Under the pieces are notes generated by a model. It was not told where the DNA came from and made no database searches. It saw only the letters and a program-made list of their open reading frames with translations. DNA of 64,000 nt, from contig NZ_SESI01000001.1 of assembly GCF_006861655.1 (NCBI RefSeq), forward strand, positions 694,328-758,327, given 5' to 3'. The first letter of the stretch is position 1, and each line of letters starts with the position of its first letter. The position numbers and the translations under genes are program-made. Origin of the DNA: Halonotius roseus (GTDB taxonomy: Archaea; Halobacteriota; Halobacteria; Halobacteriales; Haloferacaceae). This document shows positions 16,358 to 24,834 of this stretch, in pieces.

Positions 16358-16795
16358 TCAGTCGATCCAGAAGGCGTCGATCCGCTCGTCAAGACGGGTG
16401 AGGACGGTAGCGAGTACGTCCCGCCAGTCGTCGGCATAGGTCTCGTCGCTACCGGGGGTCGCTGCATCCGGCGGCGGGTGGAAATGCTCGCGGGCGTTGT
16501 GGTCGTTCGGGTGTCGATCCCAGCGGCACGCCCACGAATCACCGCGACGGTACTGTTCGGCGTAGTGGATGCTGAAATCGTCGGTCTCGAACCAGCGGAT
16601 TCGGAGATACGCGCGGTCGATGCCGCCCGGAAAGTAGCCGAGGTCGTAGTCAGCGATGACGGCGTTCGGCGCGTACGCAGGCCGCCGTTCGACCCGCTCG
16701 AAGCGAGTGCTGCCACGGAGTCGAGTCGCAATCCGATCAAGGATCGTCGCGTCGATAGGGCCACGACTCGGCGGGTCGGCCGGCTCTTCAGACAT
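16358..16795 (-). CDS. Small soluble protein paired with wHTH regulator, toxin-like candidate
   Basis: 145 aa from ATG 16795 (MSEEPADPPSRGP). An alpha/beta protein with a late His-rich stretch RWDRHPNDHNAREHFHPPPD and a terminal helix DVLATVLTRLDERIDAFWID. The arrangement recalls TumE-type toxins (a DN..H..FPHHKH-like block), but similarity is weak and from memory only. The start overlaps the stop of the HTH gene by 8 bases, indicating translational coupling. It could be a ligand-binding or nuclease partner of that regulator. Confidence 0.6.
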   Translation of the reverse strand: MSEEPADPPSRGPIDATILDRIATRLRGSTRFERVERRPAYAPNAVIADYDLGYFPGGIDRAYLRIRWFETDDFSIHYAEQYRRGDSWACRWDRHPNDHNAREHFHPPPDAATPGSDETYADDWRDVLATVLTRLDERIDAFWID

Positions 16796-17357
16796 CGATT
16801 GAGTGTGGGGTGTCGACGCCGGCCGAGTCGCCACGGCGGGCCGCATCGAGCAGTGCCGCGCGGCGTTCGAGCGTTTCCCACTCTGTGAGGGCTTCCCACG
16901 CCGCTTCTGTTGAGGTGGTTCGACTCGCGTCGACGAGCGAGACCTCATCAGGGGAGTCAGCATCGAAGCGGTCTCTGTAGGTGTCGATCTCGTCGATCAC
17001 GTCCGAAAGCAGGTCGACGAGTTCCGCTTCGGAATAGTCCTCGCGGATTTGGTTAATGCGTCGCCACTCGAAGTACGCGTCGTTGCGCTCATAGCGGGCT
17101 GGCCGCCCGTCGTAGCGACGAACCATCCCCATCTCGGCGAACCACGCGAGGTAGTCCCGTGCGGTTTCGGTATCGCAGTCGGCACGGTCGGCGATGGTTG
17201 AGACCTTCGTCGGCGTCCGGATCGCGGTGACGGTATCCAGGAGTCGCTCGCGGATCGATCCGCCGGTGAGCAGTGTATCGGGCGATTCGAACGCGGAGCG
17301 ATCTGGCGGCGACCCGTCGCCGTCGTAGGCGTCGTCGGGAATATCTGTGAGATCCAT
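16788..17357 (-). CDS. Winged-HTH protein, antitoxin/regulator-like (DUF7342 type)
   Basis: 189 aa from ATG 17357 (MDLTDIPDDAYDGDG). Residues about 45-95 form a winged helix: IRTPTKVSTIADRADCDTET then ARDYLAWFAEMGMVRRYDG. The C-terminal half is acidic coiled helix (YSEAELVDLLSDVIDEIDTY). This HTH-plus-helix layout is common in haloarchaea next to small partner genes. Between dapB and the dsbA pair, so it interrupts the dap operon. Paired with the 145-aa gene downstream. Confidence 0.68.
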   Translation of the reverse strand: MDLTDIPDDAYDGDGSPPDRSAFESPDTLLTGGSIRERLLDTVTAIRTPTKVSTIADRADCDTETARDYLAWFAEMGMVRRYDGRPARYERNDAYFEWRRINQIREDYSEAELVDLLSDVIDEIDTYRDRFDADSPDEVSLVDASRTTSTEAAWEALTEWETLERRAALLDAARRGDSAGVDTPHSIDV

Positions 17358-17432
17358 GCTTATGACTCCGTGGGCCAACATACGACGCAAGCAGACATAT
17401 ATCTACTGCTGACTGAATTATTTCGGCGACGA

Positions 17433-18203
17433 CTACGCGTCGTCGATAACTTCGAAGAAGTCGTACCACCCCGGCTCACGGCCAGCTAGCCAGGCGGCCG
17501 CATCCAGCGCGCCCTCGGCGAAGATGCTGCGGTCGCCAGCGCGATGTGTCAGCGACAGCGTCTCGTTACTGCCGCCGAGCAAGACCTCGTGTTCGCCAGC
17601 GATGTCGCCAGCGCGGCGGGCGTGAACACCGATCTCGTCGGCCGACCGCGGGGCATCACCCTCGCGGCCGTGGACGCGCTCGTTGAGGTCGTTGCGGACG
17701 CCTTCAATGTCATCGAGGAGCGTTTTGGCCGTCCCGCTGGGCGCGTCGCGTTTGGCGTTGTGGTGGGTCTCGGTGAGTTCGATATCGGCGTCAGGGAGGG
17801 CGGCGGTCGCCTCCCGCACAGCGAGCCGCAGGGCGGCGACGCCACGAGAAAAGTTCGAGGCTTTCAGCACTGCTGTCGACTCGCTGGCGGCGTGCAGGGC
17901 CTCAAGTCCGTCATCGTCGAAGCCGGTCGTCCCAGTCACGAGGGCGACGCCGTGATCGGCGCAGGCGTCGGCGTACCTGAGGGCTGATTCGGGGCCAGTG
18001 AAGTCGACGACGACATCGGGTTCGTGGTCGGCCAACAGGTCAGCAAAGTCATCGGTTGAGTCGACGTCGACGCCCGAAATCGGTTCCGCGACTGGGCTAC
18101 GGTTGACCGCGAAGGCGACCGCGATGTCGTCGCGGTCGGCCGCAGCGGCCAGCACCTCTCGGCCCATCCGCCCGGCCGCGCCCGTGACGGCGATCTCGGT
18201 CAT
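17433..18203 (-). CDS. dapB: 4-hydroxy-tetrahydrodipicolinate reductase
   Basis: 256 aa. N-terminal dinucleotide fold VTGAAGRMGREVL; VDFTGPESAL; then the catalytic region with SNFSRGVAALR and ELTETHHNAKRDAPSGTA, where the His pair and Lys perform proton transfer. Reduces hydroxytetrahydrodipicolinate to tetrahydrodipicolinate with NAD(P)H. Start ATG overlaps the dapA stop (ATGA 18200-18203), so it is translated with dapA. Confidence 0.95.
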   Translation of the reverse strand: MTEIAVTGAAGRMGREVLAAAADRDDIAVAFAVNRSPVAEPISGVDVDSTDDFADLLADHEPDVVVDFTGPESALRYADACADHGVALVTGTTGFDDDGLEALHAASESTAVLKASNFSRGVAALRLAVREATAALPDADIELTETHHNAKRDAPSGTAKTLLDDIEGVRNDLNERVHGREGDAPRSADEIGVHARRAGDIAGEHEVLLGGSNETLSLTHRAGDRSIFAEGALDAAAWLAGREPGWYDFFEVIDDA

Positions 18204-19129
18204 TCGGTCGTCGCCTCCGCGTCAACATCGGCAGGGTCTGCAAGCTCGCTGTCGAGTTCGTCAAGTCGCGCCTGGAGTTCATCGCGGTGCTCCTCGGAGA
18301 GTTCGGTCAGCGGCGAGCGGATGCGCTCGGGCGCGTAGCCACGCATCGCCATCGCGGCTTTGACCGGAATCGGGTTGGTCTCGACGAACAGCTGGCGGGT
18401 GAGCGGCCCGAGTTCGTGGTGGATCGCGCGGGCGAACGCGTAGTCGCCCTCCAAAGCCGCCCCGACCATCGCACAGGCGCGTTCGGGTTCGACGTTGGCA
18501 ACGACGCTGATCGCGCCATCGCCGCCGGCTGCGAGAATGGGGAGGGTCATCCCGTCGTCGCCGGAGAGGATGGCGAACTCTTTGTCGCGTGTGCGCTCGA
18601 TGACCTCAGAGATTCGGTTGAGATCGCCCGAGGCGGCTTTGTAGCCCGCGATGTTCGGGTGGTCGGCGAGGTCGACGGCCGTGTCGACGGCGATGTTGCG
18701 GCCGGTGCGGCTCGGGACGTTGTAGATGATCTGCGGGAGGTCGACCGTGTCGGCGATTTCCTCGTAGTGCTCGTACATGCCCTGTGGTTCGGGTTTGTTG
18801 TAATAGGGCGAAATGAGCAACAGGGCGTCCGCGCCGGCATCGGCGGCCTGCTGGGAGAGGTCGAGGGCTTCGGCCGTGTTGTTCGAGCCGGTGCCCGCGA
18901 TGACGGGGACATCCTCAACGGCGTCGACGACGGCTTCGATGACCTCGACGTGTTCGGCATGAGAGAGCGTCGCGCTCTCGCCGGTCGAGCCCATGGGAAC
19001 GAGGCCGTCGACGCCGGCAGCTTCGAGCCGTTGGGCGTCTGCTCGCAGTGTTTCGGTGTCGATCTCGTTGTCCGCGGTAAAGGGGGTCACCATCGCCGGG
19101 AAGACCCCGCTGAAGTCGATCTGTGTCAT
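18200..19129 (-). CDS. dapA: 4-hydroxy-tetrahydrodipicolinate synthase
   Basis: 309 aa from ATG 19129 (MTQIDFSGVFPAMVTPF). Class I aldolase barrel with the PMGSTGES loop (46-52 region), Tyr in IIYNVPSRTG (about 137) and Schiff-base Lys164 in AGYKAASGDL. Condenses pyruvate and aspartate semialdehyde, the committed step of lysine synthesis. An AT-rich TATA-like element (CTTTTTACT on the coding strand, about 19192-19200) is about 65 bases upstream. First gene of the minus-strand dap run. Confidence 0.95.
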   Translation of the reverse strand: MTQIDFSGVFPAMVTPFTADNEIDTETLRADAQRLEAAGVDGLVPMGSTGESATLSHAEHVEVIEAVVDAVEDVPVIAGTGSNNTAEALDLSQQAADAGADALLLISPYYNKPEPQGMYEHYEEIADTVDLPQIIYNVPSRTGRNIAVDTAVDLADHPNIAGYKAASGDLNRISEVIERTRDKEFAILSGDDGMTLPILAAGGDGAISVVANVEPERACAMVGAALEGDYAFARAIHHELGPLTRQLFVETNPIPVKAAMAMRGYAPERIRSPLTELSEEHRDELQARLDELDSELADPADVDAEATTE

Positions 19130-19371
19130 GGTAGTGGTGGATGGGGTACGCTGTGTATGGTCGTGAGACTGTGCGAGATGAGTAAAAAGGCCCGAAACGG
19201 GTCGCCACACCCGCGACGAGCGATCAGACTGCGCGCTTCTTCGGACGAGCGGGTCGCACTGCTATCGAAGCGTCGTCGACCGTGGTGATAGCAGTGTGGT
19301 TCACACCGAAGTATGTGCAGTAACCGAACTTAGGCGTTGTGTCTGCAGTTTCCACAGCGAGAAACACCGGG

Positions 19372-19540
19372 CATCGGGCCCGAATCAGCCAGCCGACCAG
19401 CCGCCGTCCTGGCGGACTGAAAGGGCGAGACGCGCTCGACGAACCCCGGCGACGTAAGCACTGCAGGAGCGAGCGTAGCGAGCGACGAAGCGCGCAGCGA
19501 GCCGCGGGAGTCGAGCGCGTCGAGGGCTTTCTACCAATCT
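19372..19540 (-). repeat. Dispersed repeat, copy C (compact form)
   Basis: About 169 bases, reverse orientation. On the minus strand it reads GGTAGAAAGCCCTCGACG, then CGCTGCGCGCTTCGTCGCTC, CTCCTGCAGTGCTTACG, GGGTTCGTCGAGCGCGTCTC, GCCCTTTCAGTCCGCCAGG. It has the scaffold but none of the inserted palindromes that enlarge copies A and D. The remainder of the dapA-AKR gap (19130-19371) holds the dapA upstream region and nothing else I can support. Confidence 0.82.
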
Positions 19541-19572
19541 ACAGAAACAGCAGAGTCGACACCGACGACCGA

Positions 19573-20478
19573 TTATTGTGGGTCAATCGAATCGAGCCGC
19601 TCCATCTCCTCGTCAGTTAGCGACAGGTGAGACGCAGCGACGTTGGCTTCCAGATGCTCGACGCTCGACGTACCCGGAATCGGGAGCGTCACGTCCGAGT
19701 GCTCCAACAGCCACGCCAGCGCGATCTGGTGGGCGGAGGCGTCGTGGGCGTCGCCAATGTCGGCAAGCACGTCGTTAGCGGCCTCGTCGTCGACGCCGTA
19801 CAGCGGCCCCCACGGAATGAATCCGATGTCGTCGGCTTCACACGCCTCCAACACGGCTTCCTGCTCGCGGTTGGCGACGTTGTAGCGGTTCTGCACGGTA
19901 GCGACATCCACAATATCGCGGGCTGCATCAAGCTGCTCGACGCTCACGTTCGAGAGGCCGATATGACCGATTTGGCCGGCGTCTTTCATCTCGGCGAAGG
20001 CGTGAATCGAGTCCGTAAACGGCGTGTCGGGATCGGGCCGGTGGAACTGATAGAGATCGATCTGATCGACCGAGAGCCGGTCGAGGCTACAGAGGACTTG
20101 GTTGTGGAGGAACGCCGGTTTGCCGTGCGGAAGCCAGTTGCCGTGGCGACTCCGCAGCAACCCGGCTTTCGAGGCGACGACCACGTCATCGGTGCCGTCG
20201 GCACCATCGCCGCCCTCACCAGCACCGTTGCCAGCGCGGTCGCCGAGTTCATCACCGAGGAGTCGCTCGCTGACACCCGGGCCGTAGGAGTCGGCCGTAT
20301 CGATGAAGTCGACGCCGCAGTCGACCGCCCGGCGGATCACCTCGCGGGCTGCTGGCTCATCAGCGGGCGGGCCGATGATGTCGTCGCCGGTGAGCCGCAT
20401 CGCGCCGAACCCGAGGCGGTTGACGGTGAGGTCGCCGCCGATCTCGAACAGTTCGCTCTCGTTGGATGGTGTAGTCAC
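19573..20478 (-). CDS. Aldo/keto reductase
   Basis: 301 aa from GTG 20478 (reads VTTPSNESELFEIGG); a TTG frame to 20505 is the alternative. A GTTTTG stretch about 25 bases upstream would give a leaderless mRNA from 20478. TIM-barrel AKR landmarks: LGFGAMRLTG, FIDTADSYGPGVSERLLG (catalytic Asp and Tyr), VVASKAG (Lys), DLYQFHRPDP (His), and LSNVSVEQL. Reduces carbonyls with NADPH; substrate unknown. The gene is bracketed by repeat copies C and B as an inverted pair. Confidence 0.9.
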   Translation of the reverse strand: MTTPSNESELFEIGGDLTVNRLGFGAMRLTGDDIIGPPADEPAAREVIRRAVDCGVDFIDTADSYGPGVSERLLGDELGDRAGNGAGEGGDGADGTDDVVVASKAGLLRSRHGNWLPHGKPAFLHNQVLCSLDRLSVDQIDLYQFHRPDPDTPFTDSIHAFAEMKDAGQIGHIGLSNVSVEQLDAARDIVDVATVQNRYNVANREQEAVLEACEADDIGFIPWGPLYGVDDEAANDVLADIGDAHDASAHQIALAWLLEHSDVTLPIPGTSSVEHLEANVAASHLSLTDEEMERLDSIDPQ

Positions 20479-20561
20479 ACCTGAGCGTTCGACTGCCGTC
20501 GACAAAACATCGGGGGCGTCAACTGAGTAGTATTCAGCTTCGGAGTTACGGAGGAGGAATC

Positions 20562-20803
20562 AGTGTAGAAAGCCCTCGGCTGGCTCGGCTCCCGGGACTC
20601 TCACGGCTCCCGTTGGTCGCCGTTCGAGCGAACGCGGTCTCCCTGCGGTCGACCGCGCACTCGCTTCGCTTCTCGGTCACTTCGTTCCCTGCGGTGCTTG
20701 CATCGTCCGGGTTCGCCGAGAGAGCCTCGCCCTTTCAGTCCGCCAGGGCGTGGTTTGGTCGATTAGCCGACCCGCCTGGTTACCTACTCGTTTCTAAACA
20801 TCT
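20562..20803 (+). repeat. Dispersed repeat, copy B
   Basis: About 242 bases, forward. Starts AGTGTAGAAAGCCCTCGGC and ends GTTTCTAAACATC. Shares GGCTCCCGGGACTC, CGTCCGGGTTCG, CCTCGCCCTTTCAGTCCGCC and AGGGCGTGGTTTGGTCG with copy A. The interior differs from the other copies and includes the small palindrome CGTTCG-AG-CGAACG (20621-20634). It lies between the divergent AKR and IMPase genes; the rest of 20506-20873 shows no gene. Confidence 0.82.
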
Positions 20804-20873
20804 CCGCCGGCAGACGGATCTCGCTGTCGACGCCGACCGATGATCTGATACACACATCAGCCATCCAGCCGGT

Positions 20874-21683
20874 ATGGAACATGCGACCGACGACCTCGCT
20901 GCGGTCGCCGCCGAGGCCGTCGAAGCCAGCGGCGAGTACCTTCGGGAGGCGTTCAGAAACGGATCGGTCGACGGCGAGTTCAGCAGCACAGATGTCAAGG
21001 CCGCCGCCGACCGCGAGGCCGAACGGCGGATCCAAGCAGTGATCGACGGCCACTACCCCGACCATGCGTTTCACGGCGAGGAATCGGGCCGGATCGGCGA
21101 GGGCGACTACCGGTGGGTCGTCGACCCCCTCGATGGCACCAATAACTTCGCCAGCGGCTACCCGAAGTTCGCCACCGCCGTTGCGGTGCTCTACGAGGAC
21201 GAGCCGGTGGCGACAGCGATCTACGAACCACTGCCCGACGATCTGTATCTCGCCGAACGCGGCGGCGGGGCAACGCTGAACGGCAAATCGCTGTCGGCCA
21301 CCACGTCACTCTCGCTGGAACACGGAACGGTCGCACTCGTCGTTGGGCTCTCGGTTGCAACCGACTCCGACGGGCTGACGCAGGTGCGACAGCTCGAATC
21401 AGCCCTCCGAGAGCAGTGCAAACGCGTTGTGACTACGTGGGCCCCCTGTGTCGACTGGGGACTGTTGGCCCGCGGCTCGATCGAGGGATTGGTCTGTGTC
21501 CAGCCGGAGCTCTACGAACAGCACGCCGGCAGCCTGCTGGCCGCCGAAAGCGGCATCGTCGCCGACGACACGGTCGCCGAGGACGGCCGCTACGTCGGGA
21601 GCCCGGATCAGTCGACAACCGCGACGCTGCGATCGATCGTCGACAACGTAGCGACGGGCGAACCCGACGATCCAAACAGGTAG
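20874..21683 (+). CDS. Inositol monophosphatase-family phosphatase
   Basis: 269 aa. Li-sensitive Mg phosphatase motifs: FHGEESG (about 64-70) and WVVDPLDGTNNFASG (about 81-95), which supply the metal ligands. At the third motif, normally WD-x-A-AG, the sequence is LYEQHAGSLLAAESG, so the ligand Asp appears replaced by Glu and Trp by Tyr. Archaeal members hydrolyse inositol-1-P or fructose-1,6-bisphosphate. The substitution may alter metal binding or specificity. Start ATG 20874. Confidence 0.85.
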   Translation: MEHATDDLAAVAAEAVEASGEYLREAFRNGSVDGEFSSTDVKAAADREAERRIQAVIDGHYPDHAFHGEESGRIGEGDYRWVVDPLDGTNNFASGYPKFATAVAVLYEDEPVATAIYEPLPDDLYLAERGGGATLNGKSLSATTSLSLEHGTVALVVGLSVATDSDGLTQVRQLESALREQCKRVVTTWAPCVDWGLLARGSIEGLVCVQPELYEQHAGSLLAAESGIVADDTVAEDGRYVGSPDQSTTATLRSIVDNVATGEPDDPNR

Positions 21684-21752
21684 CCTGCGGGCCTGATGGG
21701 AGCTACAACGCGCTTAGAAACGGTTTAGTACGATCGAGACCATCAAGCAGAT

Positions 21753-22319
21753 ATGCCGAGTCGTCGCGCGTTCCTCGCTTCAGTCGGTGGTATCGCCACG
21801 CTCGCGGGCTGTACCGCCGGGCGCAACCGACCGGCGTCGACACCTCCAAACGAAACGACCGACCAGTCGGCGACAGTCGACGACGATGAGGGGATCGTCG
21901 AGCCGAAACGCGGGCCAACCGGGACGGTACGGCAGTTCTACCGCGCGCTACTCGCCGAGAACGTCAACGCGCTGAACGCGACGATCGTCCACCCCAAATC
22001 GCCGACCTATCCGGTAGAATCGGAGCACGTCCCACCAGCGGCGTTCGCCGAGTTCGAGGACATACAGATCGCCAGCGTCGAGGAGGTCTCAGTTCAGGAT
22101 CTGGTCGTCCAACGGCTTGGAAATCCAATGCGGCTGGGAGATTGGAAGGAGGCGATGGACGCCGATAGCGTACAGTACGTCCACACAACATTTTACGTCA
22201 CAAAACCCGACGACGAGGGATCCTACGAGGCCAACACGGTCGATTACACCGTTGAGGACGACGGGTGGTATGTGCGCTACGACGCCAGCAAAGCAACCCA
22301 CGGTCAGGCTGGTTCCTGA
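21753..22319 (+). CDS. Tat-exported lipoprotein, NTF2-like domain candidate
   Basis: 188 aa. SRRAFLASVGG is a twin-arginine signal and TLAGC a lipobox (Cys20), so it is exported and lipid-anchored. A disordered Thr/Pro linker leads to GTVRQFYRALLAENVNALNA, which looks like the first helix of an NTF2/SnoaL-type fold, and ends in beta strands VDYTVEDDGWYVRYDA. Function unknown. 69 bases downstream of the IMPase gene, possibly co-transcribed. Confidence 0.7.
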   Translation: MPSRRAFLASVGGIATLAGCTAGRNRPASTPPNETTDQSATVDDDEGIVEPKRGPTGTVRQFYRALLAENVNALNATIVHPKSPTYPVESEHVPPAAFAEFEDIQIASVEEVSVQDLVVQRLGNPMRLGDWKEAMDADSVQYVHTTFYVTKPDDEGSYEANTVDYTVEDDGWYVRYDASKATHGQAGS

Positions 22320-22407
22320 CACGGTAGTGGGTGATATTGGGACTTATACGCCCGCTACACGTACCGATTAGCATGTATACTGAGCGTTGCCGACAGGAGG
22401 CCTGGCG

Positions 22408-22866
22408 ATGAACGCGCTCAACCCACGGATCCGGATCATCTGGGTGCTCCGATCGCTGCTCGGCGCGCTCATCCTCGGCGGAGCAGCTACCGGAATCGCC
22501 GTGTTTCGCTCGGTGTCGCTTTCGATCCCAGCCGGGCTGACCGCGCTGTTTGTCGTGCTCGGCGTCATCCACGCGATCCTGCGGTATCGTAACTGGGGAT
22601 ACGTCGTCAACGATGACGCGCTCTATCTCGAACGCGGCGTCCTCACGGAGGTTCGCACCGAAGTTCCGCTCGTTAGAATCCAACACGTCGACTCCCGGCG
22701 GTCGGCCTTCGAGCGACTCGTCGGCCTCGCCAGCACCGTCGTCTACACCGCCGGCTCCCGCGGCGCGGATGTGACGATCCCGGGGCTGACACCCGACGAC
22801 GCAAGCGATCTCCGGGAGCGGCTCAAGGGGCTGGCCATCGACGCCGACGGGGAGGACGCGGTGTGA
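22408..22866 (+). CDS. PH-domain (bPH2) membrane protein, YdbS-like
   Basis: 152 aa from ATG 22408. Two transmembrane helices (about 10-50) followed by a bacterial PH domain: YVVNDDALYLERGVLTEVRTEVPLVRIQHVDSRRS-type strands, then VVYTAGSRGADVTIPGL. The following gene overlaps by GTGA and encodes a protein with repeated copies of the same module, the YdbS/YdbT pairing known in bacteria. Role in membrane homeostasis is not defined. Confidence 0.82.
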   Translation: MNALNPRIRIIWVLRSLLGALILGGAATGIAVFRSVSLSIPAGLTALFVVLGVIHAILRYRNWGYVVNDDALYLERGVLTEVRTEVPLVRIQHVDSRRSAFERLVGLASTVVYTAGSRGADVTIPGLTPDDASDLRERLKGLAIDADGEDAV

Positions 22867-24605
22867 AGTTAGCCCCGCTGTCGGTGCCGTATCGCGCCCT
22901 CCAGAAGGCCGGCCGGCTGGCGATCACGCTTGTCGTTCTTGGCTCTGTCGGCACCGGGGTTGGCTTCGGTGGCGCGCTGGTGGTCGCCGGCGTCGCCGGT
23001 GCCATCGCGCTCGCACTCGTCTACGAGTTCGCCTACTACCGCCGGTATGAGTACACGTTCACCGAGGATACCTTCGATATCGAGTCCGGCGTGCTCAACC
23101 GCCGGGAGCGTGAGATCCCCTACGGTCGGGTGCAGAACGTCGACATCAGCCGCAACGTCGTCCAGCGACTGCTTGGCCTGTCGGCGATCGATATCGAAAC
23201 CGCCGGCGGCGGCTCGACGGAGGCGGCGATCAGATACGTGACCGCCGATGCGGCGACGACGATCCAAGACGAGATCCGTCGCCGCAAGCGCGGGGATGAT
23301 CAACAGCGACGCACGGCTGCCGAGGCAGCCGACGACACAGAAGGAGCCGCCGCTAGCGGTGACAGCGACGAAACCGACAACGCGGCAACACGCGAGTTCG
23401 ACGAACCCGACGAGGAGCTGTTGTTTGAGATCTCACCGAGCGAGTTGGCGTTGGCAGGGGTGCTCTCGTTCGACCCGCGGGTTCCAGGGCTGTTGTTTGC
23501 GCTCTTTACCGGGTCGATCCCGTTTGTCTCGCCGGTCGTCCCGGAGCCGGCGGCTGTCGCAACCACGGGGCTGGATCCAACGCTCGTGTTGTTCGTTATG
23601 GGCGCGGTGTTGCTCGTCGGGCTGGTCGTCCTCTCGTGGGTTGTCGGCGCGGTCTCGGCGGTCGTCAACTACTGGGGATTCCGGCTGACGCGATCGGAAA
23701 CCGAGCTTCGGTACGAACGCGGGCTGTTACAGCGGTACAGCGGGACGATCCCCTTCGAGAAGATCCAGACAGTGACGATCAGCGACAACCCCCTCAAGCG
23801 ACGGGCGGGGTATGCGACACTGGCGGTCGAAACCGCGGGCTACGCGCCGGGGCAGGCGAACGAACGCGGCAGCGAGGCCGCCGTCCCGATCGCGGGCCAA
23901 GATCGGATCGAGCGGTTGGCCGAGGAGATCGACGGCTGTGAGGACGGCTCGTTCGATCGCCCACCAAAGCGGATCCGGCGGCGGTATCTCGCACGGTATC
24001 TCATCACCCTCGCCGGGGTGACCGGGCTGCTGTATGCGGGCAGCGTTGTCGTCGACGCGGCTGCCGGCCTGCCGTGGTATCTCCCGCTGGCAGGGATCAT
24101 TCTCGCGCCGATCGCCGCCCACTACAAGTGGCTCCACCGGGGCTACCGGCTGGAGGCCGATCATTTCGTCACGCGAAACGGCGTCTGGAACCGTGAAACA
24201 AAGCGGGTGCCCTACCACCGGCTCCAGACCGTTATCGACAGCCGAACGCTGTTCCAACGCCGGTGGCGTGTCGCCACCGTCATCGCCGACACGGCAGGCT
24301 CGCTGTCGCTGCTCGGCAACGACGCCGCCGCCGTCGACATCGAGATCGACGATGCCGTCGCCCTCCGATCGGAGCTACGGGATCGCCTACAAGCGTCGCT
24401 GGCCGATCGGCGGCGACAGCGGGCAGGTGGGTCGGCAGCGACACGATCTGCGGCGACCCCCGCGGATGATGAGACGGCTGGAGATGATGGTACGACCGCA
24501 GCTGATGAGACAACCGTGGATAATGAGACAACCGCAGCCGCCGATGAATCGAGCGTTGCCAACGCCGAGCCAGCCGCGGACGACGACCATCGCAACGAGT
24601 CGTAA
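22863..24605 (+). CDS. Multi-PH-domain (bPH2) membrane protein, YdbT-like
   Basis: 580 aa from GTG 22863, overlapping the previous stop. Three modules, each a transmembrane helix pair followed by a bPH2 domain: DIESGVLNRREREIPYGRVQNVD (about 75-95), RYERGLLQRYSGTIPFEKIQTV (about 283-304), and TRNGVWNRETKRVPYHRLQTV (about 437-457). An acidic linker separates the first two. The C-terminal ~70 residues are low-complexity Asp/Glu/Thr/Ala with DETT-type repeats. Forms a membrane pair with the preceding gene. Confidence 0.82.
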   Translation: MKLAPLSVPYRALQKAGRLAITLVVLGSVGTGVGFGGALVVAGVAGAIALALVYEFAYYRRYEYTFTEDTFDIESGVLNRREREIPYGRVQNVDISRNVVQRLLGLSAIDIETAGGGSTEAAIRYVTADAATTIQDEIRRRKRGDDQQRRTAAEAADDTEGAAASGDSDETDNAATREFDEPDEELLFEISPSELALAGVLSFDPRVPGLLFALFTGSIPFVSPVVPEPAAVATTGLDPTLVLFVMGAVLLVGLVVLSWVVGAVSAVVNYWGFRLTRSETELRYERGLLQRYSGTIPFEKIQTVTISDNPLKRRAGYATLAVETAGYAPGQANERGSEAAVPIAGQDRIERLAEEIDGCEDGSFDRPPKRIRRRYLARYLITLAGVTGLLYAGSVVVDAAAGLPWYLPLAGIILAPIAAHYKWLHRGYRLEADHFVTRNGVWNRETKRVPYHRLQTVIDSRTLFQRRWRVATVIADTAGSLSLLGNDAAAVDIEIDDAVALRSELRDRLQASLADRRRQRAGGSAATRSAATPADDETAGDDGTTAADETTVDNETTAAADESSVANAEPAADDDHRNES

Positions 24606-24834
24606 TCGCACTGAATCCAACAACAGCGGACGTACTTGCAGAGTAATTAACAATTGAGTAGATATGTTATGTGAATACATCACATGAATTCTGCACGATC
24701 ATCCGCCCGGGGTATCGTGTGCTCTCCGAGATGACAGCGCGGCATGACAGCTGAGCAGTCTGTTTCTGATCGATCTCGTGTGCAGAACGAAACTCGACCC
24801 AAGGGTTCGATCGAAAACCCACTTAGCCGCCGAT

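Noticed and set aside
10682-20803. Possible CRISPR array from the repeated blocks
   Set aside because: Copies are hundreds to thousands of bases apart, differ in orientation and have no regular spacers.
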